DNA of 64,000 bases from NCBI RefSeq assembly GCF_004123295.1, contig NZ_SDMK01000001.1, forward strand, positions 2,046,001-2,110,000. The letters are read 5' to 3'. Source of the DNA: Silvibacterium dinghuense (GTDB lineage: Bacteria > Acidobacteriota > Terriglobia > Terriglobales > Acidobacteriaceae). Positions within the stretch are counted from its first letter, which is position 1. Each line of letters starts with the position of its first letter. Both the position numbers and the translations under genes were made by a program. This document shows, piece by piece, positions 17,333 through 26,766 of this stretch. The notes beneath the pieces were generated by a model. The model did no database searches. It was not told the origin of the DNA and saw nothing but the letters and a program-made list of their open reading frames with translations.

Positions 17333-18121
17333 TTAAGAGAGCCCGAAAAGCGGCTTGCGTTTCGGCTGTGCAGCGGCGAGCAGCGGCTCATTCAGAAAGC
17401 CGACCAGCGGCGTGGACAGACGAAAATATTTCTCGATCGTGATAGAAAGATCGGGCCTGAGAGCGGTTGCGGCAGGCAGCTCAGCCAGCACTCCCCACTG
17501 TCGCCAGCGAACCCACTCCAGCGCCGGATGCTCGGCCGGAAAGCCCTTCGGCGGGCGCGTGAGCGCCATCGGCTCATGCAGATTCATGACCCGGCGAAGC
17601 TTCTTGTCCTCCACGAGCGCGCGGAAGCGTTCGTGATGCGCGAGCAGATGCGTGCGGATGGCGAAGAGCTGCTCCTTGGGCGGCATGTAGACGCCGGCAG
17701 CAATGAGCACGCCTTCGGGTGCGATCTGCAGATAGTAGCCGCTTCCCGAGGTCTTCTCCAGGCCGGCATGTGTCCACCATGCGGCGATATGCGTCTTATA
17801 CGGCGTCTTGTCGGCGGAGAAACGCGTGTCGCGATAGATGCGGAAGAGGCTCTTGTGCGCGGGACGAATGTGGCCGGGAGCGTAATCCATCATGCCGGCG
17901 GTCAGGCGTTCGATGAGGGCCAGCATGGGCTGCTTCAGCTCCTGCTCATAGACCTCGCGACGCGCTTCGAACCATTCGCGCCGGTTGTTGCGCTTGAGGT
18001 CGCGGAGAAACTTCAATCCTGCTTCGCGGAAGTAAGGGACTGCGGTCGGATGGCTCTTCGCAGTTGAAGTCTTCTTCTTCGCTACAGCTTTTTTTGCTGC
18101 TTTAGCCTGCATGCCGGTCAT
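17333..18121 (-). CDS. DUF2461 family protein
   Basis: 262 residues. After a Lys/Ala-rich tail of about 25 residues, the DUF2461 domain begins with YFREAGLKFLRDLKRNNRREWFEARREVY-type sequence (the NNRxWF core) and continues with RIYRDTRFSADKTPYKTHIAA and GYYLQIAPEGVLIAAGVYMP. The family is widespread and its biochemical role is not known. ATG 18121 is chosen because it precedes the basic extension; ATG 18112 is equally possible. It is divergent from the DUF3455 gene, with starts 78 bp apart. Confidence 0.9.
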   Translation of the reverse strand: MTGMQAKAAKKAVAKKKTSTAKSHPTAVPYFREAGLKFLRDLKRNNRREWFEARREVYEQELKQPMLALIERLTAGMMDYAPGHIRPAHKSLFRIYRDTRFSADKTPYKTHIAAWWTHAGLEKTSGSGYYLQIAPEGVLIAAGVYMPPKEQLFAIRTHLLAHHERFRALVEDKKLRRVMNLHEPMALTRPPKGFPAEHPALEWVRWRQWGVLAELPAATALRPDLSITIEKYFRLSTPLVGFLNEPLLAAAQPKRKPLFGLS

Positions 18122-18198
18122 TCTATGCTGAGAATGAGATGGGAATTTCCTCAGGCCTGCGGGCCTGTCTGCCGGCATTTCCATTCAGGAGCTCATCG

Positions 18199-18702
18199 AT
18201 GACCGCACCTCGTACTTTGCATTGGCTTTTGCTCGCATGCTCTTCGCTGTTATGCGCGAGCGCAGGCATGGCCCAGTCTTCCGGAGCTTCTCCGGTCGAC
18301 CCACCAGCAGGCGCGCATCTGCTGATGACCGCGCAGGGCCAGGGCTTGCAGATATACATCTGCACGGACCGGCAGTGGGTTCTGCAGGCTCCGGATGCCA
18401 AGCTGTTCAACGCGCAGGGGACACAGATCGGCACGCACTTTGCCGGGCCTACATGGCTCCTCAACGACGGCAGCCAGGTAAAAGGCAAGGTCCTGGCTAC
18501 GCAGGCTTCTCCGGATTCCAAAGCGGTGCCGTGGCTGCTGCTCGAAGCGGTGCCGAATTCGGGCAGCGGGCAGTTCGCCTCCGTGGCATGGATTACCCGC
18601 ACCAATACGCAGGGCGGCAAGGCTCCGGCCGTGGTCTGTCCCGGCCCCGGGGCGAAGCTGCCCGTTGCCTACACCGCCACGTACAGCTTCTACACGCGGT
18701 AG
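18199..18702 (+). CDS. DUF3455 exported protein
   Basis: 167 residues with a signal peptide (HWLLLACSSLLCASAGMAQ, cleavage about residue 26). The DUF3455 pattern is clear: QGLQIYICT, WVLQAPDAKLF, GTHFAGPTWLLNDGSQVKGK and a C-terminal TATYSFYTR. The family is secreted, found in bacteria and fungi, and has no established function. The start ATG 18199 has CAGGAG eight bases upstream. It is convergent with the RES toxin gene; the two stops are three bases apart. Confidence 0.9.
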   Translation: MTAPRTLHWLLLACSSLLCASAGMAQSSGASPVDPPAGAHLLMTAQGQGLQIYICTDRQWVLQAPDAKLFNAQGTQIGTHFAGPTWLLNDGSQVKGKVLATQASPDSKAVPWLLLEAVPNSGSGQFASVAWITRTNTQGGKAPAVVCPGPGAKLPVAYTATYSFYTR

Positions 18703-18705
18703 AGC

Positions 18706-19440
18706 TTACTCTTCGAGCTCGATCTCCCGCGCCTGCCGGAGTGAGAAGCGTTCTCCGGCCCGCAGGGTAAGCTCGAGACGCGCTCCGCGGCGCACGTGGT
18801 ACACCAGCGCCGGACGGAAGCAGACAAGGCATGTCCCGCGTGCGAGACGCGCACTGGGATAGAGGATGCCATTGCTGCCCTGCGCGAGCAGCGTGTCCGC
18901 CAGCCGCTGCGGCTCGCGATAGCACTCCGGGATCGGCTCCTTCTCGAGATACTTTTCCATCTCAGGCTCGCCGCCGGTGAGGTCATGCACGGGCATGGAG
19001 AAGTCTGCGAGATAGTCGTCGAAGGTGGAGACTTCAGGCTCGGGCCAGTTCACTTCTTCGAGCTGGCGGAGCTTATGGAAAGCGACTTCGGCAAGGGAGG
19101 TCTCGCGCGTCAGGCCGGCATACCAGGCGCCGCGATCCGGACCGTTGAAGCGGCCGCCATCGGGCGAAGCGTGGGTAAAGGCAGCGTTGACGATGTGCGC
19201 GTAATCGACGCCGTAGACCAGCTCGAGCACGCTGATGCCGGGCAGCAGGCCTTCCTCGCCGAGCAGGCGGTCATTGGTCGCGCTGTCGAGCTCGAGGAGA
19301 TCGGCGACCTCCGATTCGTTGTCGCTGAGGCGCGAGAGAACGGAACCGCTCTCGCTGAACTTCGCGGGGATGAGGCGATGGGCGTTGCGCAGTCGTACCG
19401 TGCTTACCGGAGGCAGAGGTGGGGGAAAGGGCTCTGCCAT
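18706..19440 (-). CDS. RES-domain toxin
   Basis: 244 residues. The RES fold is marked by GGRFNGPDRGAWYAG, ETSLAEVAFH and SNGILYPSAR, which carry the conserved Arg, Glu and Ser that give the domain its name. RES toxins such as MbcT and Res consume or modify NAD+, or ADP-ribosylate targets. The start ATG 19440 overlaps the stop of the antitoxin gene (TAATG), so the toxin is made only after the antitoxin is translated. An N-terminal extension of about 90 residues precedes the RES core. Function is assigned by family and by the paired antitoxin. Confidence 0.88.
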   Translation of the reverse strand: MAEPFPPPLPPVSTVRLRNAHRLIPAKFSESGSVLSRLSDNESEVADLLELDSATNDRLLGEEGLLPGISVLELVYGVDYAHIVNAAFTHASPDGGRFNGPDRGAWYAGLTRETSLAEVAFHKLRQLEEVNWPEPEVSTFDDYLADFSMPVHDLTGGEPEMEKYLEKEPIPECYREPQRLADTLLAQGSNGILYPSARLARGTCLVCFRPALVYHVRRGARLELTLRAGERFSLRQAREIELEE

Positions 19441-19895
19441 TATTGGCCGCCGCGCCGCGCATCGAGGAGCTGCCGCACGTGGAGCATGCCGGGCTGGCCG
19501 CGCTGGATGATGTAAGCCAGCGGCGGCGCGCCGCGGAACATGGGGTTCGTGTTCGGCAGCGTGATCCACGCATCGGCCAGCTTGCGGCTGTAGAGGATAT
19601 TGAGCGCCTTGAAGATACCGAGCAGAATCGAGATGCGCGTGAGCATGTCCTGATCGAGAGCGCGGTCGAGCGTGCGGCCCCGGGCGTCCTTCTTCCACGC
19701 ATAGTAAGAGCCCGACGAGATGCCGCCGAGCAGGGCGCGGGACTCGGGATCTTTAAGACCCCACTTGTCGACGATCGTCAGGAAGCCTTTTACAGCTGCA
19801 GGGCTGAGCCTGCGGCGCACGGCCGGATCGGACAAATCCGCCGCCACTTCACTGCGATAACCGGGAACATTCGGCAGAGCCAGGGATGCTGCCAT
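19440..19895 (-). CDS. Xre/MbcA/ParS-type antitoxin
   Basis: 151 residues. It has the antitoxin architecture seen with RES toxins: an HTH-like part (LSPAAVKGFLTIVDKWGL, GGISSGSYYAWK) and a C-terminal toxin-binding region (ILLGIFKALNILYS, WITLPNTNPMFRG, PLAYIIQRGQPGMLHVRQLL). ATG 19895 is preceded by GGAGAG at good spacing; a TTG at 19910 is a weaker alternative. It overlaps the toxin gene by one base. Such antitoxins usually repress their own promoter, and inverted repeats lie immediately upstream. Confidence 0.88.
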   Translation of the reverse strand: MAASLALPNVPGYRSEVAADLSDPAVRRRLSPAAVKGFLTIVDKWGLKDPESRALLGGISSGSYYAWKKDARGRTLDRALDQDMLTRISILLGIFKALNILYSRKLADAWITLPNTNPMFRGAPPLAYIIQRGQPGMLHVRQLLDARRGGQ

Positions 19896-19923
19896 ACCGT
19901 CACTCTCCAAAAATGAGTTACAT

Positions 19924-19956
19924 GTGCATCATATTTGATGAGTTCATACAATGCAC
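19924..19956 (-). promoter_or_regulatory. Candidate operator of the RES-Xre operon
   Basis: Nested inverted repeats lie 29-61 bp upstream of the antitoxin start: GTGCAT (19924-19929) with ATGCAC (19951-19956), CATCA (19927-19931) with TGATG (19936-19940), and ATGAGTTCAT (19938-19947). A TATGAT -10-like element on the minus strand sits inside. The position fits an autoregulatory operator; the boundaries are inferred. Confidence 0.45.
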
Positions 19957-20138
19957 GTTTTTTATGAACGCCGCCCGTTTTTGGTTCTTTTCCAGACACG
20001 GTGCTCACCGTCTCCAAGGTATCTCCGTCTGACGGAACGCGGGTGGCTCGCGCGGCGTATTCTTCTCTGGCGCATGGACAAAGGTCATCCTGCGACCCCG
20101 GCCAATCTGCTTGTATCGTCTTCGACGAGGTGAATCCT

Positions 20139-22598
<2,460 letters not shown>

Positions 22599-22621
22599 GA
22601 CGCAATGTCATGTGGCCGCGA

Positions 22622-22737
22622 TAGAGCATTTCCCCCGAAAGGGTAGAGTGAGGAGAGATCGCCAGAGCCGTTTTTTCTCAAGGAAAATGGCATGGCACGC
22701 CCCTTGGTGACCGCACCGTATCAGGGGAAATGCTCTA
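22622..22737. mobile_element. MITE-like element with 14-bp terminal inverted repeats
   Basis: TAGAGCATTTCCCC (22622-22635) is repeated as a perfect inverted copy (22724-22737) at the other end of a 116-bp non-coding unit between the ADOP gene and the SDR gene. The ends carry TA, which fits the TA target duplication of IS630/Tc1-type MITEs. No ORF lies inside. Internal sequence does not form a simple terminator, although the 14-bp arms would pair in RNA. Confidence 0.6.
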
Positions 22738-22747
22738 GCATCGTGGC

Positions 22748-23533
22748 ATGAGCGAACCTGTTGCTGTGATCACCGGGGCTGCGCAGGGCATTGGCCGCCG
22801 CACTGCCGACCTGCTGGCTTCCGAGGGCTATCGTATGGCGGTCATCGACCTGCATGAGCCCGCGCACGCCTTTGCCGACAACGTGTTTCTGCACCTCGGC
22901 GACATTACGCAGGAGACCTCGGTCGCAGAGTTTGCGGACGCGGTCTTCGCCCGCTATGGACAAGTCGACGTTCTGGTAAACAATGCCGGCATCAGCCACA
23001 TCGCGCCCGCGGAGACGATCTCTGCAGCAGACTATCGGCGTGTGCTCGAAGTGAACCTTGTAGCGCCGTTTCTGCTGGCGAAGGTATTCGGTCGGCAGAT
23101 GCTCGATGCGGGCAGCGGATCGATCGTGAACGTGGCCTCGATTGCCGGCACCGCCGGTGTGGGAGACCGCGCCGCCTATAACGCCTCGAAGCATGGACTG
23201 ATCGGGCTGACACGCACGCTCGCCGCCGAGTGGGGCGGGCGCGGGGTACGCGTAAACGCAGTGTGTCCTGGCTGGGTAAAGACAGAAATGGACGAGGCCG
23301 ATCAGGCCGGCGGCAGCTATGCGGACGAAGACATCACCCGGCGCGTGCCGATGGGCCGCTTCGCTATCCCCGAAGATATTGCGCAGGCGATTGCGTTCCT
23401 GGCCGATGGCCGCAGAAGCGGCTTCGTGAATGGGCACACGTTGGTGGTAGACGGCGGCTGGACAGCCGATGCGAGCTGGGAGCGTCTGCGGCTGAGCAAA
23501 CGCGGCGACACTGCTGCGGAAGGCTCGCGATGA
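22748..23533 (+). CDS. Short-chain dehydrogenase/reductase
   Basis: 261 residues. Classical SDR: nucleotide loop TGAAQGIG (9-16), NNAG in VLVNNAG, catalytic Ser in VNVASIAG, YxxxK as YNASK, and C-terminal GHTLVVDGGW. It uses NAD(P)H to oxidise or reduce an alcohol or carbonyl substrate, probably a sugar or related compound. The stop overlaps the aldo/keto reductase start (ATGA), so both enzymes likely act in one pathway, but the substrate is not evident. The MITE-like element ends 10 bp before the start. Confidence 0.92.
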   Translation: MSEPVAVITGAAQGIGRRTADLLASEGYRMAVIDLHEPAHAFADNVFLHLGDITQETSVAEFADAVFARYGQVDVLVNNAGISHIAPAETISAADYRRVLEVNLVAPFLLAKVFGRQMLDAGSGSIVNVASIAGTAGVGDRAAYNASKHGLIGLTRTLAAEWGGRGVRVNAVCPGWVKTEMDEADQAGGSYADEDITRRVPMGRFAIPEDIAQAIAFLADGRRSGFVNGHTLVVDGGWTADASWERLRLSKRGDTAAEGSR

Positions 23534-24531
23534 AGCTGCGCACACTGGGGCACACGGGCATGCGCATCTCTGAAATCGGGCTGGGCACGTGGGGCATGGG
23601 CGGCGCGGTGACTGGCTGGCATGGCACGGACGATGCAACGAGCACGGCGGCCATCCATCGTGCACTGGACCTGGGACTGAACTTCATCGACACGGCGCTC
23701 TCTTACGGTGAAGGGCATAGCGAGCGGCTGATCGGCGCGGCGCTGGCGGAGCGGCCGGATACCGAGGTGATGGTCGCCTCGAAGATTCCTCCGAAGAACG
23801 GCTTTCAGAATGCGCGCTCGCCGGAGACACCGCTGTCCGATGCCTTTCCACCGGAGCACGTGATTGCGATGACCGAGGAGAGCCTGCGCAATCTGCGCCG
23901 CGAGACATTGGAACTGCAACAGCTGCACCTGTGGCATGACAGCTGGCTTGCAAGCACAACAGAGCGCGATGCGCTCTTCGAGGCGATAGCGCGGCTGCGC
24001 AAGCAGGGAAAGGTCCGCGCCTTCGGTATCTCCATCCTGCGGAGCAATCCGGAGAATGGCGTAGCGCTGATCGAGAGCGGACTGGTGGACGCGGTGCAGG
24101 TGATCTATAACCTCTTCGACCAGCGGGCGGCGGCGCGACTCTTCCCGCTGTGCATCGAGCGCAACATCGGCGTGCTGGCGCGGGTGCCGCTCGATGAGGG
24201 CGGACTGACCGGAACGATTACGGCTGAGACCGTCTTTCCGGAAGGCGATTTCCGCGCGGGCTACTTCCAGGGCGAGCGCAAACGCGAGGTCGCCGAGCGA
24301 TGCGCGGCGGTCGTGGCCGATCTGCGCGAGACCGATGAAAGCATCACACTCGCCGATCTTCCGCGCATAGCGCTGCAGTATGTACTCGCGCATCCGGCAG
24401 TCACGGCAACAATTCCGGGCATGCGCTCGCCGCGCCATGCCGAGCGCAACTGCGCAATCGGCAGCCTGCCGCCACTGACGAAGGAGCAGCTGGCGATCCT
24501 CGAACGCCATAGCTGGGCTCGCAGCTGGTAA
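23530..24531 (+). CDS. Aldo/keto reductase
   Basis: 333 residues. AKR (beta/alpha)8 barrel: opening MKLRTLGHTGMRISEIGLGT, catalytic segment FIDTALSYGEGHSERLIG with Asp and Tyr, Lys in VMVASKIPP, and His in LQQLHLWHDSW; the C-terminal NADPH site includes TATIPGMRSPRHAERN. The substrate-loop insertion NGFQNARSPETPLSDAF is unusual in length. Translationally coupled to the SDR gene. This subgroup often reduces sugar aldehydes; the exact substrate is not known. Confidence 0.92.
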   Translation: MKLRTLGHTGMRISEIGLGTWGMGGAVTGWHGTDDATSTAAIHRALDLGLNFIDTALSYGEGHSERLIGAALAERPDTEVMVASKIPPKNGFQNARSPETPLSDAFPPEHVIAMTEESLRNLRRETLELQQLHLWHDSWLASTTERDALFEAIARLRKQGKVRAFGISILRSNPENGVALIESGLVDAVQVIYNLFDQRAAARLFPLCIERNIGVLARVPLDEGGLTGTITAETVFPEGDFRAGYFQGERKREVAERCAAVVADLRETDESITLADLPRIALQYVLAHPAVTATIPGMRSPRHAERNCAIGSLPPLTKEQLAILERHSWARSW

Positions 24532-24539
24532 AGACAAAA

Positions 24540-24560
24540 GGGCCGTCGCAAAGACGGCCC
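24540..24560. terminator. Bidirectional rho-independent terminator
   Basis: GGGCCGTC (24540-24547) and GACGGCCC (24553-24560) form a perfect 8-bp stem with a 5-base loop between the convergent reductase and M1 peptidase genes. On the minus strand the stem is followed by CTTTTGTCTTT, so it mainly serves the M1 peptidase transcript. Confidence 0.8.
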
Positions 24561-24575
24561 TTGGTGCGTATCGGC

Positions 24576-26300
24576 TTAATACTTGGCCACATTTACATAG
24601 AAGAGATCGGTTGCGACATCGAACTGATCCTTCGTCAGCGAGGTTTTCATCGTCTGCCACTGCTCGGTAGGCGTGATGCGCTGCCAGTGGTCCTTTTCAC
24701 CGACGAGGATAGGCATGGCGAAGTCGGGCTCATCGACACGCCACTTGTAGCTGACTGTGCCCTGCAACGGGTCAAAGAACAGCTCCAGCGTGGGAATGTC
24801 GGCGTGACGCAGATACTGGTTGAAGATAGGCGTGAGGTTCATGCCGGTCTCGTGATTGAAGTAGGTCATCACGTCTTCGGTCATGATGTTGTGGTACTTG
24901 AACTCCTGGAAGAAGTTGTAGAGCAGTGGCCACCACTTGTCGTCATTGTTGATGACGGAGCGCAGCGTGTTCAGCATGAGCGCGCCCTTGAAGTACTGGT
25001 CTTCGGTAGGATTGCCGTTGACGCCGCGCTCGGTGATGATGGGACGCTCGTTGAAAATCTTCGGCTTCATGCCGTTGATGTAGCGGATAGCATCGTCGTG
25101 GCCCCAGCGATACTCGACGTAGAGCGCTTCAAGATACGTCGTCCAGCCCTCGTGAATCCACATATCGGAGCGATCGGCTGCTGACACCGCGTTGCCGAAC
25201 CACTCGTGGCCGCTCTCGTGAATGATGATGAAGTCGAATTTCGGACTGATGCCAACACCGGTCCAGTCTTTCCCGAGATAACCGTTCTCGAAGTGATTGC
25301 CGTAGGCCACAGCACTCTGATGCTCCATGCCCGCGTAAGGCACCTCAATGAGCTTGTACCCATCTTCGATAAACGGATAGGGGCCGAAGTAGTGCTGAAA
25401 GGCGTTGATCATCTCACCCGCCTGCGCGAACTGCTTCTGCGCCTTGTCGACATCGCCCGTGAGCGCGTAGAAGTCGAGCGTGAGGCCGCCGATGCGCTCA
25501 CCGAAGTGCTGGTAGTTTCCGATGTTCAGGGCCACATCGTAGTTGTTGATCGGATAGTGGACGAGCCAGTCCCAGCGGGTATAGCCATCGCCGAGATCCT
25601 TGTGGCCGAGCAGGCGTCCGTTTGAGATATCGACGAGGTTATTGGGGATCGCGACGCTGATCTCCATGTTCTCGACTTCATCACGCCACTGGTCCTTATT
25701 TGGCCACCAAAGGCTGGCGCCTTCGTCTTCACAGGAGGTATAGATCCACGGCTTGCCGGTAGGGTCCTTGTCGAAGACGAAGCCGCCGAAGCGGCCGGTC
25801 TTGAGCGGATGGCCCGAGTAGTAGAAATCGATGGAGTAGGTTGCGCCCTGATGAAGCGTCTCGGGGAAATCGATGAAGACGGCACCGGAGTCGCGCTCGT
25901 ATTTGAGCTCGGTGGTGCCGAGCAGGATCTTGTCGATGTTCAGCGCCTGGTGCAGATCGAGCTGGATGCGGTTGCCATCCGAAAGCATGCGGAAGGTGAT
26001 GGTGTTCTTGCCGCTGATGGTCTCCTTGTCCGGATCGACGCGGATATCGAGGTGATAGCCGATCAGATCGTTGTTTGCGCGGTAAGGACCATACATGCCC
26101 CGCAGAATGTCGGCGCGGGTCACCGGAGCTGCCGGGCCTTCGCTCTTGCGGGGCTTTGCCGGCGGCATGGGAGCCGGCGCGGCAGCGCCCGTCGGCGGAG
26201 CGGCGTTCTGGCCCAGTGGTTGAACCGCAGCGAAAGCGGGCATTCCAAACGCAAGGAGTGAGGCAAGCAGGACACGCGAAGGCAGGACAGACGAGAACAT
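24576..26300 (-). CDS. Exported M1-family aminopeptidase
   Basis: 574 residues with a signal peptide (VLLASLLAFGMPAFA, cleavage about residue 24) and a Pro/Ala-rich spacer. Gluzincin motif HESGHEWFGN (361-370; zinc His 361 and 365, catalytic Glu 362) with the third ligand in WIHEGWTTYLE (Glu 384), and the exopeptidase substrate motif as GMEH (324-327; GAMEN in the type enzyme). It would cleave N-terminal residues from peptides in the periplasm. Shorter than full-length PepN, lacking the C-terminal helical domain, as usual for this exported group. It is divergent from the PadR-ADOP unit. Confidence 0.93.
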   Translation of the reverse strand: MFSSVLPSRVLLASLLAFGMPAFAAVQPLGQNAAPPTGAAAPAPMPPAKPRKSEGPAAPVTRADILRGMYGPYRANNDLIGYHLDIRVDPDKETISGKNTITFRMLSDGNRIQLDLHQALNIDKILLGTTELKYERDSGAVFIDFPETLHQGATYSIDFYYSGHPLKTGRFGGFVFDKDPTGKPWIYTSCEDEGASLWWPNKDQWRDEVENMEISVAIPNNLVDISNGRLLGHKDLGDGYTRWDWLVHYPINNYDVALNIGNYQHFGERIGGLTLDFYALTGDVDKAQKQFAQAGEMINAFQHYFGPYPFIEDGYKLIEVPYAGMEHQSAVAYGNHFENGYLGKDWTGVGISPKFDFIIIHESGHEWFGNAVSAADRSDMWIHEGWTTYLEALYVEYRWGHDDAIRYINGMKPKIFNERPIITERGVNGNPTEDQYFKGALMLNTLRSVINNDDKWWPLLYNFFQEFKYHNIMTEDVMTYFNHETGMNLTPIFNQYLRHADIPTLELFFDPLQGTVSYKWRVDEPDFAMPILVGEKDHWQRITPTEQWQTMKTSLTKDQFDVATDLFYVNVAKY

Positions 26301-26370
26301 GCCATTAAGCGTAAACGAGCCTGGCTGCAACCGTCCTGCAAGCCCATGCTGACGGCTCTCCGGAAGTGTA

Positions 26371-26399
26371 TTGACAAGGAGCGATTTCCGCCCTACTCT
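26371..26399 (+). promoter_or_regulatory. Sigma-70-type promoter of the first padR-ADOP unit
   Basis: TTGACA (26371-26376), 17-base spacer, TACTCT (26394-26399). The same two hexamers with the same spacing precede the second padR gene (39225-39253). The start codon lies 10 bases after the -10 box, so the mRNA would be almost leaderless. A dyad CCCTAA/TTAGGG (26403-26419) straddles the start codon and could be an operator. Confidence 0.65.
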
Positions 26400-26409
26400 C
26401 ACCCCTAAT

Positions 26410-26754
26410 ATGTTTAGGGAAAAAGACGCCGACGCAGGCCAACTCATCCAGGGAACGCTCGAGATGCTGATTTTGCGAGCGCTGACACGCGGTCCGCAGC
26501 ATGGCTATGCCGTTGCGGAGTGGATTCATAACACTTCCCAGCAGGTGCTGCGGGTGGAAGAAGGCGCGCTGTATCCGGCCTTGCATCGGCTGGAGCTGCG
26601 TGGGCTGCTCGCGGCGAAATGGGGTATGTCCGAGAACAACCGGCGGGCCAAGTTCTACCAGCTGACTGCCGAGGGGAAAAAGCGGCTGGAAGCGGAATCG
26701 CAGCGCTGGGCAAGGCTTTCCGCAGCTGTCGCATTTGTGATGCAGGCTTCTTAA
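26410..26754 (+). CDS. PadR-family transcriptional regulator
   Basis: 114 residues. Winged-helix PadR core: GQLIQGTLEMLILRAL, GPQHGYAVAEWI, EEGALYPALHRLELRGLL, and NNRRAKFYQLTAEGKK in the wing, followed by a short C-terminal helix. It should bind DNA as a dimer and repress the adjacent ADOP permease gene, whose start is 12 bp downstream of its stop. Almost leaderless mRNA is predicted from the TTGACA-N17-TACTCT promoter. The inducing signal is unknown. Confidence 0.93.
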   Translation: MFREKDADAGQLIQGTLEMLILRALTRGPQHGYAVAEWIHNTSQQVLRVEEGALYPALHRLELRGLLAAKWGMSENNRRAKFYQLTAEGKKRLEAESQRWARLSAAVAFVMQAS

Positions 26755-26766
26755 GGAGATCTCTCC

